Shown here in pieces: positions 57,653 to 64,000 of a DNA stretch of 64,000 bases. Each line of letters starts with the position of its first letter. Within the stretch, counting starts at the first letter, position 1. The translations under genes and the position numbers were made by a program. A model generated the notes under the pieces. That model was not told the DNA's origin, made no database searches, and saw nothing but the letters and a program-made list of their open reading frames with translations. Source of the stretch: Flavobacteriaceae bacterium (GTDB lineage: Bacteria; Bacteroidota; Bacteroidia; Flavobacteriales; Flavobacteriaceae); the NCBI GenBank assembly GCA_023262185.1, contig JALRDO010000006.1:1-64000 (forward strand), in the 5' to 3' direction.

Positions 57653-58909
57653 ATGGAAACAGCTTTATTTACTGCAAATAATATATGGATGATGCTCTGT
57701 ACAGGGCTAGTATTCTTTATGCACCTGGGATTCTCATTTCTTGAAATAGGACTCACACGTCAAAAGAATACCATTAATATCCTCTTTAAAAATATTTTTA
57801 TCATCACAGTGGGACTGCTTCTCTATTATATTGGAGGATTTAATCTTATGTATCCAGGATTTGAAGACGACGATTTAGGCCTTCTCAAATTCGCAGGCTT
57901 CGGAATCGCAGCCCCTGATGGCGGAATGACTCCTGCCTATGCCGATGGCGGTTACACCTGGTGGACCGACTTCTTGTTTCAAGGAATGTTTGCCGCAACC
58001 GCAGCCACCATTGTTTCTGGCGCCGTTGCTGAGCGCGTAAAACTTCAAGCCTTCTTCATCTTCACCATCATCTATGTAGGTATCGTGTACCCGATTGCAG
58101 GCTCTTGGCAGTGGGGAGGCGGATTCCTATCAACACTAAGCTATGGTTCTGCCGAAGGTTTCTATGACTTTGCAGGTTCGACAATTGTTCACTCTGTAGG
58201 AGGATGGGCTGCATTAATTGCCGTTTACCTCTTAGGAGCTCGTGTCGGAAAATACAATGAAGACGGATCTGCAAATGCGATCACAGGGCACAGTATGCCC
58301 TTCACTACTGCAGGAGTACTCATCCTCTGGCTCGGATGGTTTGGGTTTAACGGGGGGTCAGTGCTATCAGCTGATCCTGAACTTACCTCACTCACATTAG
58401 TGACAACCTCATTAGCCGCAGCGGCAGGCGGTGTTTCTGCTATGACGGTAGCTTTCTTCAGATACAAAAACTTAGATCTCACCATGTTCTTGAACGGTAT
58501 TCTAGGTGGTCTCGTAAGTATTACGGCTGGAGCCGATCAAATGAGCCCTAATGAAGCAGTTATCATTGGGATCATCGGTGGTATCATTATCGTATTCGCC
58601 GTATCGCTTTTAGATAAATTAAAATTAGACGATCCTGTAGGAGCTATTGCCGTGCATCTTGGAACGGGTATATGGGGAACGCTAGCCGTTGGAATTTTTG
58701 GCGGCCTTGCCTCATTCGATCAGTTCTTGGTGCAACTTGCAGGGGTTGGAGCTGTTGCATTCTTCTGCAGCGTTTCAGCCTTCATAATCCTTGTAATTTT
58801 AAAGAAAACCATTGGGATTCGCGTCTCTAGAAACGAAGAAGTCGAAGGACTCGACATACACGAGCACGGAATGGATGCTTATCCAGATTTCAGACTCAAC
58901 CAACATTAA
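57653..58909 (+). CDS. amt: Ammonium transporter Amt
   Basis: Trimeric ammonium channel with about 11 transmembrane helices, 418 aa. The twin-histidine pore residues are His180 (TIVHSVGGW) and His335 (AIAVHLGTGIWG); the FVERVKLQ-like periplasmic gate region reads VAERVKLQAFF. The C-terminal cytoplasmic tail (VEGLDIHEHGMDAYPDF) that GlnK and Amt use for regulation is present. It has no cleaved signal peptide, unlike E. coli AmtB. It follows glnK by 23 nt and is followed by a strong terminator. Confidence 0.95.
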   Translation: METALFTANNIWMMLCTGLVFFMHLGFSFLEIGLTRQKNTINILFKNIFIITVGLLLYYIGGFNLMYPGFEDDDLGLLKFAGFGIAAPDGGMTPAYADGGYTWWTDFLFQGMFAATAATIVSGAVAERVKLQAFFIFTIIYVGIVYPIAGSWQWGGGFLSTLSYGSAEGFYDFAGSTIVHSVGGWAALIAVYLLGARVGKYNEDGSANAITGHSMPFTTAGVLILWLGWFGFNGGSVLSADPELTSLTLVTTSLAAAAGGVSAMTVAFFRYKNLDLTMFLNGILGGLVSITAGADQMSPNEAVIIGIIGGIIIVFAVSLLDKLKLDDPVGAIAVHLGTGIWGTLAVGIFGGLASFDQFLVQLAGVGAVAFFCSVSAFIILVILKKTIGIRVSRNEEVEGLDIHEHGMDAYPDFRLNQH

Positions 58910-58920
58910 TCATCAATCTC

Positions 58921-58947
58921 AGGGCGCACTTCCGTGCGCCCTTTTTA
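58921..58947 (+). terminator. Rho-independent terminator between amt and the porin gene
   Basis: A perfect 9-bp GC-rich hairpin (AGGGCGCAC 58921-58929, loop TTCC, GTGCGCCCT 58934-58942) followed by TTTT. It lies 11 nt after the amt stop and 24 nt before the porin ATG. Confidence 0.85.
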
Positions 58948-58970
58948 TTCACTCTTAAAACGCAAACATC

Positions 58971-59969
58971 ATGAAAACAAAAAAACACCTCCTAGTGGGT
59001 CTAGCACTACTTTTGCCTTTATTTTCGGCAATCCGCGCTCAAGAAGAAAGCCCAACGTTTAACCTTAGCGGATCGGTAGACACCTATTTCAGAACCAGCG
59101 AATACGCTCCAGGAACTTCATTTGCAAACCTGCCCGGGTTTGCCTTAGGGATGGCCAACTTGGTCTTTTCTTATGAGGGCGAAAAATCAGGATTTGTAGC
59201 AGATCTCGTTTACGGACCTCGAGGAGCTGAAGCCGTATTTAATTCTACCGGATCGTCTAACATTGTCAATCAGCTTTACGTATACTATAACTTGGCAGAG
59301 GGTGTAACCGCTACCTTCGGAAATTTCAACACCTTTTTAGGTTATGAAGTCATCTCTCCGACAGCCAACTTCAATTATTCTACCTCCTATATGTTCTCAT
59401 ACGGGCCGTTCTCACACACGGGGCTAAAATTAGACTTCACGCTTGACGACGAAATTTCTGCGATGATAGGTGTGATGAATCAAACGGATTACACCGATTC
59501 GAATAGTGATGGCAGCATGGCCTTTGACAGCTACATGTTCGGAGCTCAATTAGGAGTCTACGGCCAATATTTTAACCTTCTAGCAGGCGAAGGATACACT
59601 CAGGTCGATTACACTGGAGGGGTGGATCTCGGAACTAGCTTTTTCTTGGGTGTCAATGCGACTCATGCGAGCCTCGGAGGAGACACTTCATTCTCTGGAG
59701 TAGCCTTATATCCGCAGCTAACTCTTTCTGATACCTTCGCCCTTGGGTTGCGTGGCGAACTCTTCTACGATAAGGGAGCCGGAATACTTGATGCCGATGG
59801 AGACTTCGACAACACGGGACTCACACTCACCGGAAGTTACACCTCTGGCAATTTCACCTTCAAGCAAGAATTTAGAGTAGACAGCGGATCTTCAGCTTTT
59901 TACAGTAACAGCAGTGGATCTACTGATTCTCTTTCATCATTCATACTAGCAGCCATTTACAGCTTCTAA
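58971..59969 (+). CDS. Outer membrane beta-barrel protein (porin-like) beside amt
   Basis: A 332-residue exported protein: signal peptide about 1-23 (ending AIRAQ), then a succession of short alternating strands ending in an aromatic residue (SFILAAIYSF), typical of an outer membrane barrel. NLSGSVDTYFRTSEYAPG opens the barrel, and the middle contains many Gly/Tyr/Phe strand patterns. Homologues in Bacteroidota sit directly after amt and are annotated as porins; the likely role is passage of ammonium or small nitrogen compounds across the outer membrane, which is inference. Ends with a hairpin shared with the DUF1684 gene. Confidence 0.85.
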   Translation: MKTKKHLLVGLALLLPLFSAIRAQEESPTFNLSGSVDTYFRTSEYAPGTSFANLPGFALGMANLVFSYEGEKSGFVADLVYGPRGAEAVFNSTGSSNIVNQLYVYYNLAEGVTATFGNFNTFLGYEVISPTANFNYSTSYMFSYGPFSHTGLKLDFTLDDEISAMIGVMNQTDYTDSNSDGSMAFDSYMFGAQLGVYGQYFNLLAGEGYTQVDYTGGVDLGTSFFLGVNATHASLGGDTSFSGVALYPQLTLSDTFALGLRGELFYDKGAGILDADGDFDNTGLTLTGSYTSGNFTFKQEFRVDSGSSAFYSNSSGSTDSLSSFILAAIYSF

Positions 59970-59980
59970 CAAACCCAACT

Positions 59981-60020
59981 CCAGGTCATCCTCATCACAT
60001 GAAGAAGATGGCCTGGTTTA
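59981..60020. terminator. Bidirectional terminator between porin and DUF1684 genes
   Basis: CCAGGTCATC (59981-59990) pairs with GATGGCCTGG (60007-60016) with one mismatch, and partial pairing extends inward. T-rich sequence follows on the plus side, and the minus-strand gene stops at 60018, inside the flanking sequence. Confidence 0.55.
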
Positions 60021-60659
60021 TTTTAAAGTAAGCGGAAACTTCATTTCTCCGGCCATGACTTCTACATCTAAGGTATTCACAGCAGGAACGATGGCACAGG
60101 CATACTTCGGATTATAGGCGCAATACGGGTTATAGGCCTTATTAAAATCGATAAGTACCGAATCACCTAAAGGATAGCGCAGATCGAGGTAACGTCCGCC
60201 TCCATAGGTGCTCACTCCGTTGCTGTCATCGCGAAACGGAAGAAAAACATAATCGTCTTCAGGTTTGTAGGCTCTGTAAACTTCTAAAGTAAAAGGCTGA
60301 CCCTTCAATTCGAAATACAGTCGGCCGTAAAGCACCTCTTTAGTCGAGGTATTTGCAGTAGTCGGCATTTCAAAGGGCTCGGCGTCAAACACCTCTTCAA
60401 AGACGGCGGTCACCATAAACGTACTATCCGGTTCAAAAAAGGATAAGGATTCGAAACTCTTACGCTCTTTTGGACGCAACGGACTCAAAGCTCCATCCTT
60501 AAACGAAGCGTTTTTTTCATCTTGCCACTCGTAAACCTCATGTAGCACTTTCGGCACGGTGTCTAAATCTACCAGCACCCTCTCGTGGTGGTAGCGCTTC
60601 TCGGAGCACCCCACAAGTCCAATAAAAAAAAGGCTAAAGAGAAGAAAACGGTGCATCAC
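60018..60659 (-). CDS. DUF1684-domain lipoprotein
   Basis: A 213-residue lipoprotein: signal peptide with lipobox LVGC (Cys18), then the DUF1684 core. Recognisable segments are EWQDEKNASFKDGALSPLRP, GRLYFELKGQPFTLEVY, the GGRYLDLRYPLGDSVLIDF stretch and FNKAYNPYCAYNPKYACAI near the end. Function of the domain is unknown; members are common in Bacteroidota and some Actinobacteria. Met1 or Met2 (60659 or 60656) may be the start; both overlap the Lrp gene end (26 nt), so the two are likely coupled. Confidence 0.85.
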   Translation of the reverse strand: MMHRFLLFSLFFIGLVGCSEKRYHHERVLVDLDTVPKVLHEVYEWQDEKNASFKDGALSPLRPKERKSFESLSFFEPDSTFMVTAVFEEVFDAEPFEMPTTANTSTKEVLYGRLYFELKGQPFTLEVYRAYKPEDDYVFLPFRDDSNGVSTYGGGRYLDLRYPLGDSVLIDFNKAYNPYCAYNPKYACAIVPAVNTLDVEVMAGEMKFPLTLK

Positions 60660-61071
60660 GGATAACTTGAGAGAGCACTATATGAGTGCGAGTTTCACCA
60701 TACGAAATTAACAAATCTATCAAGGCTTCTAAATGCTTCTGATCTGCAAGAACCACCTCCATTATAATATTCTCATTCCCCGTCACCCGATAACAATTGC
60801 GAATCTCCTTTAACGAAGGAACACGAGCCAAAAAAGGCTTAAGCATACCGACAAAGGCCCTTAGGTGGATAATGGCATGTAGTGACTGCCCCACCTTTGA
60901 AGAATCTATCTGGGTACTATAACCTAGTATAACTCCCTGATCCTCTAAACGCCGAATCCGATCCGCTACTGCCGCAGAACTCAAACCCACTTCTTTTCCC
61001 ATGGCGGTAAAGGATATACGCGCATTTTTTTGGAGTAAGCGAATCAATTTTTTATCAACACGATCTAACAT
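60634..61071 (-). CDS. Lrp/AsnC-family transcriptional regulator
   Basis: A 145-residue regulator. N-terminal HTH about 3-50 (LDRVDKKLIRLLQKNARISF and EVGLSSAAVADRIRRLEDQG), then the ligand-binding RAM domain about 65-140 (SLHAIIHLRAFVG, CYRVTGNENIIMEVVL, ETRTHIVLSQVI). It probably senses an amino acid and may autoregulate: the AT-rich divergent interval upstream has two dyads (61107-61119 and 61123-61142). It is coupled to the DUF1684 lipoprotein downstream. Confidence 0.92.
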   Translation of the reverse strand: MLDRVDKKLIRLLQKNARISFTAMGKEVGLSSAAVADRIRRLEDQGVILGYSTQIDSSKVGQSLHAIIHLRAFVGMLKPFLARVPSLKEIRNCYRVTGNENIIMEVVLADQKHLEALIDLLISYGETRTHIVLSQVIRDAPFSSL

Positions 61072-61106
61072 AAATAAGTATCGAATTTTAACTAAAAATA
61101 TTTAAA

Positions 61107-61142
61107 AATTATCGTAATTATATAATATTACTTTAAATATTA
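61107..61142. promoter_or_regulatory. Two AT-rich dyads between lrp-like and 124-aa genes (possible Lrp sites)
   Basis: AATTATCGTAATT (61107-61119; 5-bp arms AATTA/TAATT around TCG) and TAATATT-6 nt-AATATTA (61123-61142, perfect 7-bp arms) lie in a 107-nt AT-rich divergent interval. Lrp-family operators are often AT-rich dyads, so autoregulation or co-control of both genes is plausible but unproven. Confidence 0.35.
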
Positions 61143-61178
61143 TATTCTTCACTGAACTTACTAGGGTAATTTTATCAC

Positions 61179-61553
61179 ATGATCGTTTCAGAAAAATTGT
61201 ACAAAGAAACCCTATCACTCTGTGCCATCACAGAGAGTGTGGGCTTTACGCAAGAGCCTGAGCGCACTCCAAATGCCTTCACTTCTGAGATCACCCATCA
61301 ACTCATTGAAGATTCAATATTGCTGAAAAACAGCATGTATTCGGCACTGACCGATCACGCTTCTTTGAGCAAACATTACAGCATGCTTCGATTCGCTTTA
61401 GTTCTAGCGAAGAACCTCCAATCTTATATTAGGGGGTTAGAGCGCGACCATTCAGTCAACAGAGAATACCTTAAGGTGTCGAGAAGAGCCTTACGCTTGT
61501 ACAGAAGACTATTGCTGAATAATTACAATCAATGGAAGGTTCAGCTCAATTGA
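61179..61553 (+). CDS. Unknown 124-aa helical protein
   Basis: A soluble protein with a mostly alpha-helical composition, rich in Leu, Arg, Ser and Tyr (SRRALRLYRRLLLNNYNQW at the end), no signal peptide and no recognised family. It is divergent from the Lrp-type gene, 107 nt apart, and its 3' end overlaps the alpha/beta hydrolase gene by 13 nt on the opposite strand. Codon use looks normal. It may be under the Lrp-type regulator, but there is no direct evidence. Confidence 0.55.
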   Translation: MIVSEKLYKETLSLCAITESVGFTQEPERTPNAFTSEITHQLIEDSILLKNSMYSALTDHASLSKHYSMLRFALVLAKNLQSYIRGLERDHSVNREYLKVSRRALRLYRRLLLNNYNQWKVQLN

Positions 61554-62332
61554 GCGCGTTGTTGAAGAAACCCTAGAGCGGTCTCATTAAAAATCAGAGG
61601 CTGTTCAACATTAACCACATGCCCACATCTTTTTACCACCTCAAGCGTAGCATTCGCATGATGCTTGATCAATTCTTTTATCGGAGGCAAGAACAGATAG
61701 TCTTCTTCACCCATTAGATATAGGGTCGGAATATCAACGCGAACCGAACGATAGAACCTCAGCAACGGATTGAGGTCGGCCGTCAGCTTAAACCATTTTA
61801 AAAACTCTTTCTGATACAGTTTCTTGGCTTCTCGAACAAACAAATGACGAGACTCTTTATGGTTTTTGTTCGGCATGATAATAAACGCAAAGAAGCGATA
61901 CAACCAGAGGTAAGGCACTACAGATTTAAACAGATTACCCAACAACATCAATAAACGCGAACGCACATCAAGCTTCACAATAGCACCGCCCAATACCATC
62001 GATTGCACCTTATTTGGGTAGCGATCGGCTAGATTTCGAATCAGAATGGTCCCCAAAGAGATACCCACAAAATGCGAGCGCTCAATGGATAAGTGGTCGA
62101 GCACCTCAACAATATCATCGGTAATTGAATCAAAAGTATAACGCGAATGAAAGGCTTTTGAAAGCGGAATCTTAGAGTTGCCATGCCCCCTTAAATCAAT
62201 GAGCAATACATTGAAATGCTTTTTAAAATCGCGTATTTGCTTAAACCAAATCGACGAACTACCTCCAGCACCATGAACAAAAGTGACCCATTGGTCAGCA
62301 TTCGCATCGGTATATGTAGTGTAGTGAAGCAT
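61541..62332 (-). CDS. Alpha/beta-fold hydrolase
   Basis: A 263-residue hydrolase with all standard features: oxyanion/HG motif VTFVHGAGGSSSIWF, LLIDLRGHGNSKI, nucleophile elbow HFVGISLGTILIRNL (Ser in GISLG) and a C-terminal histidine in VKRCGHVVNVEQP. The acid is probably in YLMGEEDYLF. No signal peptide. Substrate unknown; esterase, lactonase or C-C hydrolase activity are all possible. It lies 3 nt downstream of pyrF in a minus-strand run prfA-pyrF-hydrolase. Confidence 0.85.
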   Translation of the reverse strand: MLHYTTYTDANADQWVTFVHGAGGSSSIWFKQIRDFKKHFNVLLIDLRGHGNSKIPLSKAFHSRYTFDSITDDIVEVLDHLSIERSHFVGISLGTILIRNLADRYPNKVQSMVLGGAIVKLDVRSRLLMLLGNLFKSVVPYLWLYRFFAFIIMPNKNHKESRHLFVREAKKLYQKEFLKWFKLTADLNPLLRFYRSVRVDIPTLYLMGEEDYLFLPPIKELIKHHANATLEVVKRCGHVVNVEQPLIFNETALGFLQQRAQLS

Positions 62333-62335
62333 GAA

Positions 62336-63154
62336 TTAAATATAAAGCAATGTGCGCATTTGTTCGTGCAATGCAGCGGCCTCTTTTTGAGCGGCTTCAG
62401 CGAAGTCTGGTCCAGAAGAAGCATAGATGATTCCTCGAGAAGAATTTACCAAGACCCCCACCGACGCATTTTTAGCAGCCGCATAAGCCTCAGAAAGGGA
62501 TCCCCCTTGAGCTCCGATTCCGGGCATCAGAAAGAAAGAATCGGGGGCTAAGCTTCTCAAGTACTTCAGCTGGGAGTTTTGTGTAGCCCCTACCACATAC
62601 ATGATTCGCTCACTATTGGGCAAGGTTTGAGTCTTAGCAATAACGCGCTCCACCAAATGTGTCTCTTTCTCTTCTGAGTTCCATTGAAAATCAAAGGCTC
62701 CTTGATTTGAGGTGAGCGCCAACACAATGGCAAATTTGTTCGGATACTCCAAGTAAGGGATCAGTGTCTCAACCCCCATGTAAGGCGATAGGGTGATCGC
62801 ATCACAACTCATAGCCTCAAAGAACGCCTTTGCATACGCCTTTGCTGTGTTTCCAATATCGCCACGCTTGGCATCTGCGATGATTAAATGAGAAGGATGT
62901 TTTTTCTTAATGTAGGCTACGAGTTCAGACAAAGCACCCCATCCGGCTACCCCAAAGGCTTCAAAAAAGGCTGTATTGGGTTTAAAGGCCACACAATGAT
63001 CGGCCGTAGCGTCAACAATAGCGGTACAAAATTTCAGCAGCCCCTGTGAATCTGCAACAAAATGTGCAGGTAAGCGCTCAAGAACAGGATCAATCCCCAC
63101 ACATAAAAACGAACCCTTTGTGCAGATGTGCTCGGTTAATGAACTGGTATCCAT
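62336..63154 (-). CDS. pyrF: Orotidine 5'-phosphate decarboxylase (class 2)
   Basis: Final step of UMP synthesis. The 272-aa length and sequence mark the longer class-2 type: SFLCVGIDPVLERLPAHF near the start, VAFKPNTAFFEAFG, the catalytic LIIADAKRGDIGNTAKAY, and ITLSPYMGVETLIPYLEY. It lies between prfA (2 nt) and the hydrolase (3 nt). With pyrD and pyrG it accounts for three pyrimidine genes in the window, in separate units. Confidence 0.95.
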   Translation of the reverse strand: MDTSSLTEHICTKGSFLCVGIDPVLERLPAHFVADSQGLLKFCTAIVDATADHCVAFKPNTAFFEAFGVAGWGALSELVAYIKKKHPSHLIIADAKRGDIGNTAKAYAKAFFEAMSCDAITLSPYMGVETLIPYLEYPNKFAIVLALTSNQGAFDFQWNSEEKETHLVERVIAKTQTLPNSERIMYVVGATQNSQLKYLRSLAPDSFFLMPGIGAQGGSLSEAYAAAKNASVGVLVNSSRGIIYASSGPDFAEAAQKEAAALHEQMRTLLYI

Positions 63155-63156
63155 AC

Positions 63157-64000
63157 TTATAGTGTTTCTGAAGCTTCTTTAAGTTTCTCTGTATTCTCAA
63201 CCATTCGAAGCTCATCGATAATCTTTTGAATGTCTCCATTGATAATCCCTTGAAGGTCGTAGAGCGTCAACCCAATGCGATGATCGGTCACACGTCCCTG
63301 AGGATAATTGTAAGTGCGGATCTTAGCCGAGCGATCTCCAGAGCTAACCTGAGAGTTGCGCTTCGCCGCATCCTCTTCTTGACGCTTGGCCAGTTCGAGA
63401 TCGTATAGGCGTGACCTTAACACTTTAAAGGCCTTCTCTTTATTCTTATGCTGTGACTTCTGATCTTGACACTGGGCTACCAATCCGGTCGGAAGGTGAG
63501 TAAGACGCACCGCCGAATAGGTCGTGTTTACCGATTGCCCGCCTGGACCTGACGAACAGAAAAAGTCAATTCGCACTTCTTTCGGATCAATTTCAACATC
63601 AAAATCTTCTGCTTCAGGGATCACCATAACTGTAGCGGCGCTCGTATGCACTCGACCTTGGGTCTCTGTTTGAGGAACACGCTGCACGCGGTGTACCCCA
63701 GCCTCAAATTTCAGGGTGCCATATACATCTTGCCCGGTTACCTCGAAGTGAATTTCTTTGTATCCTCCGCTGGTTCCTTCATTCAAATCAATGATGTTCG
63801 TTCTCCATCCGCGAGATTCACAATATTTGGTATACATTCTAAAAAGATCCCCTGCAAAAATACTCGCCTCGTCTCCACCCGTTCCGGCACGGATCTCCAT
63901 CACCACATCTTTCTCATCTTCAGGATCTTTAGGAATCAGCAATAATTTAATCTCTTCTTCAATGGCCGGAAGAGCAGCTTTAGCTTCATCCAACTGCATG
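63157..64000 (-). CDS. prfA: Peptide chain release factor 1, 5' end outside window
   Basis: Releases peptides at UAA and UAG. The GGQ loop is in [20 protein letters not shown] and the preceding [18 protein letters not shown] and [20 protein letters not shown] are class I RF sequence. The anticodon-like PxT motif of RF1 is consistent with the [11 protein letters not shown] block. About 280 residues are present; the Met encoded at 63999 is internal, since roughly 75 N-terminal residues of RF1 are missing beyond the window edge. Confidence 0.94.
   Translation of the reverse strand, partial: MQLDEAKAALPAIEEEIKLLLIPKDPEDEKDVVMEIRAGTGGDEASIFAGDLFRMYTKYCESRGWRTNIIDLNEGTSGGYKEIHFEVTGQDVYGTLKFEAGVHRVQRVPQTETQGRVHTSAATVMVIPEAEDFDVEIDPKEVRIDFFCSSGPGGQSVNTTYSAVRLTHLPTGLVAQCQDQKSQHKNKEKAFKVLRSRLYDLELAKRQEEDAAKRNSQVSSGDRSAKIRTYNYPQGRVTDHRIGLTLYDLQGIINGDIQKIIDELRMVENTEKLKEASETL

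Overview
The window looks like a chromosomal stretch of a member of Bacteroidota, most likely order Flavobacteriales. This rests on protein families typical of that group: DUF5606 beside def, DUF3276/PUR, BshC plus a YfiT/BstA-like bacillithiol enzyme, a cyclophilin-FKBP fusion, a DnaJ with half a zinc finger, long NusB, and SecA ending without the zinc-binding tail. A TAnnTTTG promoter element recurs 16-35 nt ahead of start codons, which also fits. The exact genus cannot be named from sequence alone. The DNA is AT-rich, densely coding and dominated by housekeeping genes. I see no rRNA, tRNA, insertion sequence, prophage or CRISPR array.

Layout. 1-5355 (+): 5'-broken secA, a small membrane protein, msrA, a polyprenyl-phosphate-type GT2 glycosyltransferase and a flippase-like membrane protein. 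5358-16366 (-): pyrG, yidC, mnmA, then a tightly coupled six-gene run (GT39, mazG, MATE, small acidic protein, PAP2 phosphatase, GT39). 16466-22596: Tat-exported sugar isomerase-like protein, PBP1-like protein with guaA, PNPOx-like protein, bshC. 22665-29962: M14 peptidase, ruvX-def-DUF5606, then dapD-cca-ctaA. 29935-32613: a pRiA4b ORF-3-like protein, a broken nucleoid-associated protein gene, and an unknown conserved protein. 32674-43116: uvrB, sucC, lysA, thioredoxin, guaB, HMG-CoA lyase, pyrD, yajC, DUF1573 lipoprotein, nusB. 43208-53806: ABC exporter, DUF3276, second M14 peptidase, then (-) grpE-dnaJ and an NtrC-like regulator with an M28 peptidase, the immunophilin fusion and the BstA-like enzyme. 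53875-57122: TIGR01777 epimerase, mnmD, ilvE, a small membrane protein, crcB. 57291-59969: glnK-amt-porin nitrogen cluster. 60018-63999: DUF1684 lipoprotein with Lrp regulator, an unknown protein, alpha/beta hydrolase, pyrF, and 3'-part of prfA.

Themes. Nucleotide synthesis (pyrG, guaA, guaB, pyrD, pyrF), lysine/DAP (dapD, lysA), wobble-uridine modification (mnmA, mnmD), bacillithiol (bshC, bstA-like), protein export/folding (secA, yidC, yajC, grpE, dnaJ, immunophilin) and envelope glycosylation (GT2, flippase-like, PAP2, two GT39). No obviously new multi-gene defence or mobile system is present. The most unusual signals are a perfect 13-bp-arm palindrome overlapping the guaB promoter and start codon, a triply broken nucleoid-protein gene, an NtrC-type regulator without a DNA-binding domain, a terminator inside the amt-porin interval, and near-zero spacing at nine of ten convergent gene ends.
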